This document shows, in pieces, positions 45,886 to 58,116 of a stretch of DNA of 64,000 bases (positions are counted from its first letter, which is position 1; each line of letters starts with the position of its first letter). This stretch comes from Rhynchosporium graminicola (Eukaryota > Ascomycota > Leotiomycetes > Helotiales > Ploettnerulaceae). The stretch spans positions 248,001 through 312,000 of the forward strand of contig FJUW01000009.1 in the NCBI GenBank assembly GCA_900074885.1. The letters are read 5' to 3'. The notes under the pieces are model-generated. The model was not told the origin of the DNA. It ran no database searches and was given only the letters and a program-made list of their open reading frames with translations. A program made the position numbers and the translations under genes.

Positions 45886-48812
45886 GCGTGAACATTTCCA
45901 TGTCCGGAACGGAGTATAGCGCATGGCGTCTTGCAGTCAACTTTTGATCTTCACGTTAGTGGATTCAGCTTTACTTCTCTTCTTACCCTGCCTGGATGGC
46001 TGTTTCTCCTCTTAGCGTTACTTGAACAGTATCGGATGGGTGGGGATCTGCCTTTCCATGATGCCATGTACAAAAAGTGCATTAGATGTCTACTTTTACG
46101 TGTCCACGAAGGATCTGACATGCGCTGCTTTTTTCCCTACACATGTACGCTCTGAATTCGTTGTTTTCTTTTGGCTTCAGATGTTGGCTAAGGGGTTCTG
46201 TTGTCGTGGAGGATAATGGCGAGCTTCACCGGCTTTCAAGTCTCAATCATGTTTCATTTTCTCGTTATCTCATCGTTTCGAAAAGCCTCAAAAGTTTAGA
46301 CTCTCCTTACCTAAATACACTAGGTGTCTTGCTGTCTGTGCGAGCTCCAATTCATGTATCCTCAGTATTACAACATCAGTGCCTATCAGCTTCCAGCTTT
46401 GCCCCGTGCCCATACTCCTCAACATGCCATTCATACTTACCAGCTCTCCAATCCCTCCCCCGTCCAATGGCTCTCAATCTCCAGTGGGAAGAGACGCCCG
46501 GCCTGTCTCACCTCCAGAGTACTGACACGGTTCCCGATCGCGTTTCTAATGTCACTCTTTTTTGCCCCCCACCCCCCTCATGTCCCACTAATTATTACCC
46601 ATACTGGTTCAGGATCACTCAGAATGCCTAATTTTCTTTCCCACTTCTCAGAGAGCAGCCACAGTATATATCTAGGATCCCGTTCCTGAGCATCGACAGG
46701 ATATTACAGATCTACCAACTATCAGTTCTCCACACTCTATTTTGTCGCCAACCCCGAACGAGCACAGAATGCTAACAACCATATCTCTACAGTTCTACAC
46801 ATCCTTCGATTTCGACCAACAACACGATCAGAGATGACATGCATTTTAATCGCTCATCTTTGCACCTACAATTTGCAAAGCATATGTCCTTCTCTTGTAC
46901 TTTCGACACAAGAAACTCCAATTTCGACTGGCAACTTCCTGGCAACTTCTAGCTCCGGTTTCATAAGTCTTCTGGTTTTACTCAACGGTTTTTCTTAGCT
47001 CTGCACTCACAGCGTTCAATCTTTTCCATCTCAACGAATCTCTAGTCTTCACGTCTACTTGATGCATCGATCCTGGCATTGTCTAGCGGTTTTTCTTCAC
47101 TGCGGATACCCTGTTGCGGACGACGAGAAGGAGAGATACCCGGCGTTGAAATGCACTGCGACTCGGCTTTTCTTTTTATTTACATGTACTGGGGGAACAA
47201 ATAATTATGATGGTTGTTTTTTTGCGATGGTTTGGGTGCGTTGTTTTCAGGGATGGTTCGGTCAACAGCGGTGGATTCCTATCGGACAGGTTGCATTTCA
47301 TGGTATTGCTGGAAGCAGTTGCTAGTGGTCCCTCATTCTGCCTTTTTCTTCTCCTTCCTCGTTGTTCTTCGATCGATGTTGATTTGCTCGTTCGGGGGCT
47401 CTCGGTACCTGCTTGATGCTTACTTCGGTTAGTATCTGTTGCTGGGAGTGGACTCTGGCTCATAGTGCGTTGTTCTTTGCATGGAATACAGATGAAAGTA
47501 TTTGAAATTATCATCTTCTCCTTGTTCTTCAAAATGTGATATGATGTGATGTGACTTTACGATTCCTTTCATCTGGCTCGCAACGAGCTCAGACCAAGTA
47601 TGTGAAGAACTTGATTTGTGAGTGTCTCTGTCTATAATGATAGGGTACTGTAGCTAACTATGGCGAATCGTCCGTGCGGTGAAAGACTACTTTCATTTCA
47701 TCATAGTTTCTGGCTAATACTCCCTACCACTCTTGCGCATGTCACACTTTCACCGTCAACCTGGCATCAGCTCTCGAGCTGAACAAGTCTCCTGAGCTCT
47801 CCAAAATTTGTGCACATGTAGGTTACTGCCTGAAAACAGTTTAGAGCTACATCTGTCTACATTTTTGTTAAGAGTCTGATTCGATTAGAATTGGAATACT
47901 CTCTTTACCTGAAAGACAAGATGACCAGACCAGTAAGCCTGGTGGCTAGCATTTTGCGGTCTGGGATTATTTTGCCTCCTCCAACCTCAAGTTCACAAGT
48001 ATTGACCGATGCCTATACCTTCCTTCTTCTTGAGCAGTCTTGTTATCGTCTCCACAAAGTGGGATCTATTGGATGATTACATGGCTCAGCACTACGCAAA
48101 TCACCTGTTAATCCTAATCTGGTAAGGCATAGAACACTATTAAATCGTTTTTATCGACGTGAGATCTACATGCCGGGATTCTGCTCGATGAGGAAGGTAG
48201 CTAGCTACAAGTAAATGATATATAGGACTGAGAGGTTAGTAATGAATCATCGATATTCAGCTATGTAGGTGGGATGCAGAATCCGTTCGTTCACAAGGCT
48301 GGACGCGACATAGCTGTTACTTTGAGTATTTGATATTTCTCTCTCCTGGATGTTCGGACTGAGTGCCGTGCAGCATGCAATTGAAGTTTGGAGCTAGGCT
48401 AGGCCAGGTAGACTTTGTCTTTAGTGAAGCGAAGGTTGGGTAAGTGCGATTCAATATAGGATGTTGATTCGAAATTTACGAAGCTATCAAGGATATTACT
48501 GCTTGGAAGTAGTATGATAAAGTCGCGTAACTATTTTGGTAATTTCACTTCCCGCCAGTGATGGTTTGATGGGTGCTGTACAACTCTGAAGCTTGAATGT
48601 TTGGCCGGAGACGAGTTGACCTAGCCTGAGAGAGTTGATTTTCAAGAACCTTCATCAGGAACTACTACGTGTCATACGATACCACAGCTCTGAAGAGACA
48701 ACACGACCAGCCATTTGCCAGGCTGATTTTCTATGAGTTTGTTCATTAACTGGGTGATTGGGTATTTCTAACATATCCCCCTCCACCTCCCCCACACCAC
48801 AGCTACCTACGA
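45886..48812. other. 2.9-kb spacer, convergent 3' regions
   Basis: 3' UTRs of the NAM8-like and LAA2-like genes and otherwise unassigned sequence. Overlapping frames at 46143-46631 and 46324-46689 have no recognised domain; they could be unrecognised downstream exons, but I cannot support that. Confidence 0.45.
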
Positions 48813-50631
48813 TCACTTCCGCACCTTCCTAGCATGCTTAACTAGATTTTCAATAACTCCCTCAAAAGCCTCTCTATCACCCAACTTCTCATCCGTCCGC
48901 TTCGTCCAATACTCTAAAACCTCGTTCGCAACGCCCTGTATCTCCTCCAACTTCTTGATATGGGCTTTCACCTCCTCTATCGTAAGACCCTCTAGCGCCT
49001 CATCTGTAAAACTACACAGCTGTCTCGCTGATATGAGATCAAGTTGAGGAGCAGGCGGTGGGCCTTTCCTTCTTCTTGAATCTGACCGAGAAGGCTTGCC
49101 TTGCGAATCGACGGATGTGGAAGAGGCGTTGCTATCACCGCCTTGCTTAAGCCGCGATATCGAGCGCAAATCGGTGGAGGTTCTAGGTGAGCCGGAGGAG
49201 GGGTTGAGGTTCATAGAAGGGAGAATGAGTTTTTTCTGTTTGGATGCGGGGAGGATCTCGTCGAGATCGACTGGTACGCCTAAAGAGACGAGGAATAGTC
49301 GCCGGATACGAGAGCGAATCCAGTTTGGTGGTTGGAGAGGTGGTGGAGCTACGAGTTGGGACCAGAGAGAGGCGCTCCTCGGGGTGAGGAATATGGAATT
49401 CTCGGCTGAAAGGGGTGGAAGGACGGATGTGTCGATAGAGTCGGGCGGAAAGAGGGCGTTCATGTATTGTCCTGTTGCGGCTTGAATTGCTTCTGGAGAG
49501 TCGAGGTCTGCAAAATCAAGGACGGGCTAGGGGTGGCATTAGCAAGTTGATCACTTGGTGAAGATCGCAGCTTGCGTGTATGCATATATTTGCTACTTAC
49601 AAATGAAGCTGCTACTGGTATAGACTGTGGTGGAGGGGGAGTAGACGCCGCCTCCTGAAAACCATCATCAAAATCACCGAACTCTGCATCCTCCCCTTCT
49701 TCAAAATCATCAAAGTCGTCACCAAATCCCCCATCTGATCCATCCTCATCCTCGTTATATTCGTCGCTCATGACAGGTGTTGTCCCCTTGCTTCCAGCCG
49801 CAGAAGACATCCGCCTCGCGTGGGTTATTGTTGGGGACCTAGCACCGACAGACGTTGGCGACCCTGATCCGGTCAATCGCTCTGAAGTGCAAGGTATTGA
49901 AATCTTCTCACCTGGTGCGTCGCCTACTTCCTCTACAATATCTGGTTCCGCATCTCCTCGTCTAAGCTCGTAGGCTTTGGTTCCGGGTACTTCTCCATGT
50001 CTAGGACTGGAATCGATCTTCTCTACCTTCGTGATGGGAATTGGGAGATCTCCTGGTGTGCTGTTGGCTCGGGACCTGGCGGTGCTTGACGAGCGACTTC
50101 GTTCTCCTGATCTCACTACAAGATCGGGCACAGCATCTGCGGCACGCATGTCATGCGCCAACGTCCCTGGGACTTCTCCATGGCTCGGAGTTTCGGGGTC
50201 GACTTTCTCAACTATCATCAATGGGATTGACTGGCCGCCGGGTGGAGTAGAAGGCTTGCTGAGAGGGGTAGTGGGTGCTGGGGTCTTGTTCTCAGAGAGA
50301 ATCTCTATTTCGTCCGGAATCGCATCTTGCTCTCGCAGGCGGTAGGCTTCAGTCCCAGGCTCGTCTCCGTAGCTCGCCTCGTCGTCGACCTTCTCCACTC
50401 GAGTATGTGGGATATCGACCCCAGGGATCGATGGGCCATCGCTGGCAGAAGGTTGCTCAAGACCAGATTGGGCATCGGAGAAGTGGTCTTCGGAGTCTGA
50501 TGATTCTGTAGAGCATTAGAATGAAACTAGAAATGTAGATATACCTCTTTGTCACCTAGGTCGTGTGCTCCTGGATCCTCGATACTTGGCCGAGGCGGTG
50601 CTTCCAAGTGCTCTTCGTGGTTGTCTGCCAT
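48813..50631 (-). CDS. LAA2: LAA2-like AP-1 clathrin adaptor accessory protein (DUF5102)
   Basis: Resembles yeast Laa2 (YBL010C), which links Laa1 to the AP-1 adaptor at trans-Golgi and endosomes. Exons on the minus strand: 50631-50556, 50505-49601 and 49526-48813; 1695 nt, 564 residues. The first third contains three regularly spaced repeats (VEK-[VI]-D ... PGT-x-A ... DA-x-PD). Next comes a very acidic Phe-containing stretch, GDDFDDFEEGEDAEFGDFDD, similar in style to adaptor-ear binding motifs of aftiphilin and Laa2. The C-terminal 220 residues carry the conserved-looking part: WIRSRIRRLFLVSLGVPVDLDE and a helical end, LTIEEVKAHIKKLEEIQ. The first donor used (GTGACA at 50555) is weak but restores the frame. 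It is divergent from NSP1 with 546 bp between starts. Family assignment is moderate. Confidence 0.7.
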
Positions 50632-51177
50632 GCTTGGATTGGGGTTCGATATGATTTGCAGAGGGTTACAAGATAATAAATAATACTTCTCCCAAGACCG
50701 AGGATCCTACGGAAGAGACTATCTTTTGCAGAAGGAAGAAAGAAGTAAGTCAAATACCCCAACCCTTGTGAGAGTAATTAGTGACGCTGGCGACCCCTAT
50801 CCCCCAGCATTCACTCACGTTCTAGATGGCCATTTTCTGCCAAGCTTTTTACTAAGCTTGGGCAGGAACGTCCAAGCTCCCAGCTTGACCAGAAGCGCGC
50901 TAATATTTTTGGAACTTGAGTACGCGCTTCGCTCCCAGCTTCTGTTGATTCGACTAGTTGACAAAGGTGCCAGAGCTTTCCTTCAGTTCCATCGCAAATT
51001 TTTGCGAATGCATCTAGTCTGCTTATCCTAGCTGAATTCCGCAGAAGCCACCATTCCTATCATCCCATCGGTTGGTCCTCTTGCGATCTCAAACGTCGTC
51101 AACCAAAGCTGATCGAGTTTCCCCAGACTCACTCGAACCCTTCGATCTGTCGACAAACTTCCTCACGATAAGCAACC
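50632..51177. promoter_or_regulatory. divergent promoter region LAA2-like / NSP1
   Basis: 546 bp between head-to-head starts. Contains a perfect 8-bp inverted repeat, CCAAGCTT (50840-50847) and AAGCTTGG (50854-50861), with a 6-nt loop, plus further CAAGCT-type copies just downstream. Shared regulation is inferred from arrangement only. Confidence 0.5.
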
Positions 51178-53268
51178 ATGGCGAATAACGGTCAATCTCC
51201 ATTCAGCTTCGGTGGTACGGCTGCTGGGGCCAGTACAGGTCAAAGTCCCTTTGCTGGCTTCGGAACGGGTACGCCTGCGACATCATCCCCCTTTGGCGCA
51301 GCGCAAACTACTACAGCAAAGCCAGCTAGCTCCAATTTGTTTGGGAACTTGGGAACAGGAGGAACGGGGGCGAGTCCATTTGGTGGAGGAACAGCTGCTG
51401 GAGCTCAATCCTCACTCTTTGGTGGTAATAAGCCAGCTTCTACCTCAGGCTCAGGAGCAACAACGCCCGGACTGTTTGGAGGCAGTACGGGAGTTGCTCC
51501 AGCAGGTGGAATTTTCAGTGGCCAAGCATCATCTGGTACTTCTACCCCCGGGCTTTTTGGTACAGCAGGCGCGGCGAAACCTAGCTTTGGGGGAGCGGCC
51601 GGTGGCTTCAGTTTCGGAAACCAAAAAGACACCAATACCACTTCGACGGCGACGAGTAAAGAGAACAAAGCGCCTGCTGCTAGTGGTGGACTCTTTGGTG
51701 GTGCCGCCAGTAAACCTGCTGGCCCAAATCTATTCAATTCTGCTACATCAGGAACCACGACCCCTGCGAAACCATCCTTCAGCTTTGCGAACTCTACTAC
51801 TCCTGCTGGTCCTCCTCCTACAGACAATGCTCAAGCTCCTAAGTCCATGTTCGGTTCTCTGGGACAACCATCCTTTGGAGTAACAAAACCTGCTGAGACA
51901 TCAACTTCCGCAGCTCCTAGCTCACTATTTTCAAATCCTGGAGCCTCAACAGGTGGTGGATTGTTTGGAGGATCAAAAGCCCCAACCAGCTCTGGACCAG
52001 CAACTACACAAACACCTGTCACTAGTTCAGATGCTCCTAAATCTCCCTTCAGCTTCCAGACTGCCACTCCAACAAGTAGCACTCCTAATACTCAATCCTC
52101 AACGGCTGCCCCAGCTCCAGCAAATAGTCTATTCAGCAAGCCTCCAGCTAGTAATACACCCGCCCCTTCTCCATTTGGTGGGTTCAAGCCAGCTACATCT
52201 ACTCCAGCTACATCGTTCTCTATGTTCAGTGCTGCTCCAGCAACCACCTCCGCAGCCCCGGCCACAACTCCAAGTCTGTTCGCAGGACTGAAAAGTCCAG
52301 CTCCAGCTGCGTCTTCAACGTCTACTCCGAGCACCACTGCAGCCACAGCGGCACCCAGTCTGTTCCCTGCTTCAACTGCAAATGCAGCTGCAGCCACTTC
52401 TACCCCGGCTTCGACTAGTCTCGGCGCGGGCTTAGGTGCAGGCTCGAGTACAGGCCCGGCAACTGGTTTAGGCAGTTCTGTTGGGGAATCAACAGCTGGC
52501 GCGACCAGTTCGCAAGGAGGTGCTGCCTTTGGGTCGTCAACTGCCGGACCTACGCCTCAACTGACCCGTCTGAAGAACAAGACCATGGATGAAATTATCA
52601 CTCGATGGGCATCTGACTTATCGAGCTACCAAAAGCAGTTCCAGGAACAGGCAGAAAAGGTGGCGTCTTGGGATAGACTCATGGTCGAGAACGGCGACAA
52701 AATCCAGAAGTTGTACTTGAGTACCTTTGAGGCCGAGAAGCAGAGCACAGAGATCGAACGTCAGCTATCAAATGTAGAGAGTCAACAAGACGAACTCGCT
52801 TCGTGGCTCGACCGTTATGAAGCAGATGTCGAGGACATGTTTCAACGTCAAGTTGGACAGGGAGAGTCTCTACAGGGTCCAGATCAGGAGAGAGAGCGTA
52901 CTTACAAGCTTGCTGAGAAGCTCACTGATCGACTTGATGATATGGGCAAGAATCTCTCGAGCATGATTGATGCCATCAATGAAGCTTCCACTACTTTGAG
53001 CAAGACAAGCAGGGCTGACGATCCTGTAAGTTATCATACGAGAATCAATTTATCAGACACTAATATCAAGGTGCAGCTATCACACATTGTCCGAGTTCTG
53101 AACAGCCACTTGACACAATTGCAATGGATTGATGAAAACGCATCAGTCCTGCAGAATAAGATCGCCGAGTCCCAGAAGGCCGGTCAGAGCATCGGACCAA
53201 ACGGATATGGCGGACCCGAGAGCGAGACAGCAGATTCGTTCTATCGTTCGGTTATGGGCCGGAAGTAG
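51178..53268 (+). CDS. NSP1: FG nucleoporin NSP1 (Nup62)
   Basis: Central-channel nucleoporin that forms part of the transport barrier and binds Nup57/Nup49 and Nup82 through coiled coils. Exons 51178-53025 and 53071-53268 give 681 residues. Residues 1-455 are an FG domain: many FG, SLFG, GLFG and FSF units in Ser/Thr/Ala/Pro/Gly-rich spacers. From about residue 460 (QLTRLKNKTMDEIITRWASD) the Nsp1_C coiled coil runs to the end (VLNSHLTQLQWIDENASVL, FYRSVMGRK). The 45-bp intron (53026-53070; donor GTAAGT, branch CACTAAT, acceptor CAAG) is a multiple of three with no stop, so an unspliced form would insert 15 residues into the coiled coil. Large antisense open frames in the FG part are composition artefacts. 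Confidence 0.95.
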   Translation: MANNGQSPFSFGGTAAGASTGQSPFAGFGTGTPATSSPFGAAQTTTAKPASSNLFGNLGTGGTGASPFGGGTAAGAQSSLFGGNKPASTSGSGATTPGLFGGSTGVAPAGGIFSGQASSGTSTPGLFGTAGAAKPSFGGAAGGFSFGNQKDTNTTSTATSKENKAPAASGGLFGGAASKPAGPNLFNSATSGTTTPAKPSFSFANSTTPAGPPPTDNAQAPKSMFGSLGQPSFGVTKPAETSTSAAPSSLFSNPGASTGGGLFGGSKAPTSSGPATTQTPVTSSDAPKSPFSFQTATPTSSTPNTQSSTAAPAPANSLFSKPPASNTPAPSPFGGFKPATSTPATSFSMFSAAPATTSAAPATTPSLFAGLKSPAPAASSTSTPSTTAATAAPSLFPASTANAAAATSTPASTSLGAGLGAGSSTGPATGLGSSVGESTAGATSSQGGAAFGSSTAGPTPQLTRLKNKTMDEIITRWASDLSSYQKQFQEQAEKVASWDRLMVENGDKIQKLYLSTFEAEKQSTEIERQLSNVESQQDELASWLDRYEADVEDMFQRQVGQGESLQGPDQERERTYKLAEKLTDRLDDMGKNLSSMIDAINEASTTLSKTSRADDPVSYHTRINLSDTNIKVQLSHIVRVLNSHLTQLQWIDENASVLQNKIAESQKAGQSIGPNGYGGPESETADSFYRSVMGRK

Positions 53269-53833
53269 CTTTTGCTTGGGAAGGAGTTATGTTTCTGGTT
53301 GGCGTTGGCACGTTCATGCAGGTATTTTGAAAATAAACACCAAGGTTGGAAGAGGTAGCAGTTGTCTGCCATAAAGATTCCTGACTGCCCAGGAGGGGCA
53401 TCTTACGTTCATGACGGCAGTATGTAAAGGAGAGCAATACAGAAGAAAAGATGAGACATTTTACGAAAGAGTGATTTTCATTCCGTGTCAATGCCGCAAA
53501 TCCTCGTATGATAACTTGTATACAATCCGCCTATAACCTGTTCTCGCACCATTCCAATACATCCTATTCCATCATCGCCGCAGTGGCCAGCTGCACGAAT
53601 AGCAGCGTTCAGCATTGCTTGATGCAAGCAGAAACTGCATTCCCGCTACCACATATCATACGTCCGAAGAAGTGGTGCCTACTTCTGCTCGCCCCCTGAA
53701 CCTTTCGAGATCTCGTCACTGTTATTGTGCTTGTCAGTGATATATTCCTCCGTCAGAATATGAGTTTTGTTTTTGTTGTAAGATGGTTGTAGGATAACAT
53801 GGTAGATGTAAGGTGGTATAGTGTGCAGTGATC
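53269..53833. other. convergent 3' spacer NSP1 / INH1
   Basis: 565 bp between the stop codons of two convergent genes. Only 3' UTR-like sequence was seen. Confidence 0.6.
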
Positions 53834-54155
53834 TTACAGATGACCCTGAAGCGTCTTCAAATGTTCGTGCTGCTCTGCCAACTTCTTCTTGAGATCCATA
53901 ATCTTCTCCTTCTCGCGCATGCGGATGGCGTAATCCTCGTTGGCTTTCTCGCGCTTGGTGAATGCATCTCTATTATCATCAGAAGCTGTCAGCATGTATC
54001 CCCTGTTTGATACTGAAGATGCGGTTTTGGGAGAAGAGAGAGACGAACCCTTGAGCTCGTGGAGCTCCAGTATCACCGCCGGCCATGACGCGAGTCGTGG
54101 TTGAGAATGCTCGTGCGGCTGGGCGGACGGCTTTGGTGAGAGAGAGACGGTACAT
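53834..54155 (-). CDS. INH1: mitochondrial F1-ATPase inhibitor (IF1)
   Basis: Small matrix protein that blocks ATP hydrolysis by the F1 part of ATP synthase when the membrane potential falls. Exons on the minus strand: 54155-54049 and 53969-53834; 243 nt, 80 residues. The N-terminus MYRLSLTKAVRPAARAFSTT is a mitochondrial presequence (basic, hydroxylated, without acidic residues). The inhibitory helix follows: GDAFTKREKANEDYAIRMRE, with the Phe, Arg and Glu positions shared with yeast Inh1, then a coiled-coil helix LKKKLAEQHEHLKTLQ. The intron 53970-54048 uses GTTCGT. An upstream in-frame Met at 54203 would add 16 residues; the 54155 start was preferred because it gives a cleaner presequence. 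Confidence 0.9.
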
Positions 54156-55602
54156 TGTTGCGATGTTGGGGATTTTGATGAGGGGAAGGTTGATTTGTAC
54201 CACGGATGGTTTTGAGGGGTTATTGCTCTTAGATGTGTAGGCCGTTGGAGGGTTGTGGTTGGAGGTTGATCAACAGCTAGGTAAGCTTGCCTTGCTTGCA
54301 GCTTGCAAACAGCCCATCGCGGGCACCGTACCACCCAATATCAGTCAACCGCGGCGTGTTGAGAAGGAAAGCTCCGACGTCATGTGATGCGATATAACTG
54401 TCTCCCTGATTCTACAATTATCAGGTGACTGGAATACCCCTCCTCCATAATGAAGCCCTGTTGCAGCGCCGAGAAAGTAGCCAACCCTCGACCCCTCAGC
54501 GTCATTGTATCCGTATTGAATATCCATGTATTCAAGTCCCCTGACTCCTCGTGAGGCTCTTTCTTTTCTCTGTCTATCCCCCCATTGACTGACTACCCCT
54601 CCTATCAACCTCGCATGCCTACATGCATACTCGTATCAACAAAGGTACGAAAGTACAATACGACAGAAAGATATAAGTAGATGCCTTGCTGCCTTCGCCA
54701 GACGCCAGACGCCAGAAAATTGTTTCATGCACTGCCACACTCATCCAAGGCTAGTTTCCAGCTGCGCAGCAGGTTTCACACATTGGCAATATTTTGGTTG
54801 GTCGGCATGACCTACTGCTTAAAGTGGTAATCACAATCTTCACATTTGTTTATTCATTGCAGGAAATTTGAGGTTTCGAAACATGTTACAGCATATTGTA
54901 ATACCTTGAGAAAGCATGAAGACAGACAGGGTTGGTTGGACCGTGCTGTTGATGCGGTACTTATACTATAGCCTAGAGAGGGAGAAAGGTGCATTGCTCG
55001 ATGAACTGGCCTCATGTGGTATATCGTCAGGGCCGCTGGAGAAATACCTAGGTCTAATTTATCTGGTAATGAATGACATATATAGGTTGATGTTTTGAGA
55101 GTCTCCAGCGGGGTCTCATGAAGGCTCTTTTTCTGAGGTAGAATGTCTCTCAAAGGACTCGGAGATACTGTATATGTAGCGGCTTCAAGATTCCACCCTT
55201 TGGCATTTCAGAGCGGTCATGTCAAAATATCACCACCACATTCTATCTTCAATTAGTTGAGGTCTTTTCGGTCAATCATTTCCCTGACAAGTCACTTCTT
55301 TGATGAATCTTACTGTGAAGTGAATCCTTCGAACTCACCAGGCAAAACAAATCAAAGCCCAAATTGCAGGCACGATTGTTTGGCTTTGAAGCGTCGCTTC
55401 CTTCCCCTTCCCTTCTAAATTAGACGCTAGCGAAAAGGGACTCCTCTCCATCCCGCTCGTTCCAACAACACCGACTTGCATCTCTTCAATTCTCAACTCC
55501 ATCAACCACCATCTCCCTCAATCCCGTCGCATACTCAACACCACCTACTACAAGCAACACCTGCTTCCTCCCGATCAACCAGAATCCCCTCAATCTTATC
55601 TG
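54156..55602. other. spacer and promoter/leader of the 14-3-3 gene
   Basis: No gene recognised. The last part, from about 55430, is pyrimidine-rich (CT and CAAC tracts), typical of highly expressed fungal promoters, and leads into the 14-3-3 5' UTR. Confidence 0.5.
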
Positions 55603-56065
55603 GTGAGTGCCTAGAGTCCTACTCCGTTCCGCCCTTTCTACGCGTTTACCCCCTTCGTCATCGATCCCACACTGGCAACATCCTCAACCTGTACGACACG
55701 ATGCGTACGTCGAATCGGTGCGCTTGAGAGAAATGCATTCTCATCCCTGCAAACGTCCCCAACAGTCTTGCGAGCCCTCTTGCGCCGGCCTCTCTCTTTG
55801 GACGAGGGGCATCTTCCGAGATCAGCAGTTACCTGAGAACTATCATCGACGCGCAAGGGGACGTACTCGAGTCAATCATTCCGGAAATCCAGATGTATTA
55901 TGGTGCAGCGAATCTGTTTCGGTGTCTGAGACGCTTCGAAATGCACGAACGTCAGACCGCTCGTTCGCCTCTGCATTAAACACGATTTCACATTTCACTA
56001 CAATCATTATTGAATCAATATCTATTTGGAGTTTCAACGCAAATGACTGATCACTTCTACTACAG
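55603..56065 (+). other. probable 5'-UTR intron of the 14-3-3 gene
   Basis: Donor TCTG|GTGAGT at 55603 and acceptor CTACTACAG ending at 56065, 19 bp before the start codon, define a 463-bp candidate intron. Open frames inside it are unrelated to any recognised product. Transcript data would be needed to confirm it. Confidence 0.5.
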
Positions 56066-56084
56066 ATATCACAAAACCGCAGTC

Positions 56085-57105
<1,021 letters not shown>

Positions 57106-58116
57106 AGGAACGGTTTAGGCGTTGATGTTTGGAACCACGGATACAAGCAATCTGGGCTGGCTGGGGGTATTGCATGTTTAGCAGTTGAGGCCAAAAGACT
57201 GGGCAGTTAAGCGTACACAGGGGTTTTAGCCGATGGATTCGTAACCTTGCTTTACACAGACGGTTTTAGACTCTAATGCACCAGACTTTGTACCTACTCC
57301 TCTTGTCTTCAGACTTCTCTTGTTTCCTCAACCAACTTGGCATCTCTTTTCCTTACTCGATCGTTTTGACGATTGATGCACCCGATCATTTGTTTTGGCT
57401 TTATGTGGCTAGCTTTTGTTTCTGCGAGGGGAGGGCTCGTGGCGTGCGGGTAGACTAAAATAGGCAATTCCCAAAATTCATAGACACACACACATTGAAC
57501 TGAGAGAAACCTGAAATTTACACCAGATGTATGTTTGAGTGAGCCAGCGAAACTCTCACAGTTTTTTCCCGTCAGTTGTGGGCAGTTTGATTTTTGATTT
57601 GATGTAAAATTGTGTTTCTCTAATCATCTGTATACGGTATTGATAGCAGGTCATGATTCATGAATGTTGATGATAAAAGGCACAGCAGCCGGAATGTCCG
57701 AAACGACCCAAACACGACCACGACACTGCTCTCTCGAGAACACAAGGAAGCAAACACGCCAACAGCTATCCACATCAACTCATTCATAATCGTCATAATC
57801 CCTACCACGCAATCCAAAGCAAGTCCCCACGCACTCCGTACGATCCAAAGCAATTGCAAAAACATTAAACAAACGCAAACGAACATGCACTGGCAAAACC
57901 CACAGCCCCAGATTATACTCAACAAGAACAAGTAGGGATTAAACAAATCGATTTGAAAGCTCTCCCTCGGAGCAAAACAAACGCCCATGCCAACCACGCC
58001 CCCAGTTTTTCATATGCTTCCACGTACGCCGGAGGCCAATGCGAAGCAAAAATAGCACCAGCATGCATAATAAATAAGTACCGTCAACCTCGCCATTCAA
58101 AGAGTGAGCGACTCAT
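57106..58116. other. convergent 3' spacer 14-3-3 / CDC14
   Basis: About 1 kb between stop codons. 3' UTR-like sequence and AC-rich stretches; no gene recognised on either strand. Confidence 0.55.

Noticed and set aside
46143..46689. Possible extra 3' exons of the NAM8-like gene
   Set aside because: The frames are Pro/Ser-rich and overlap in two registers, and the nearer splice gives an immediate stop; no sequence evidence joins them.
51405..52397. Antisense frames of 83-140 residues opposite NSP1
   Set aside because: They arise from the biased composition of the FG-repeat coding strand; the sense gene explains the region.
55476..56050. Frames of 83 and 147 codons before the 14-3-3 start
   Set aside because: They mostly lie inside the candidate 5'-UTR intron and have no similarity to a known family that I recognise.
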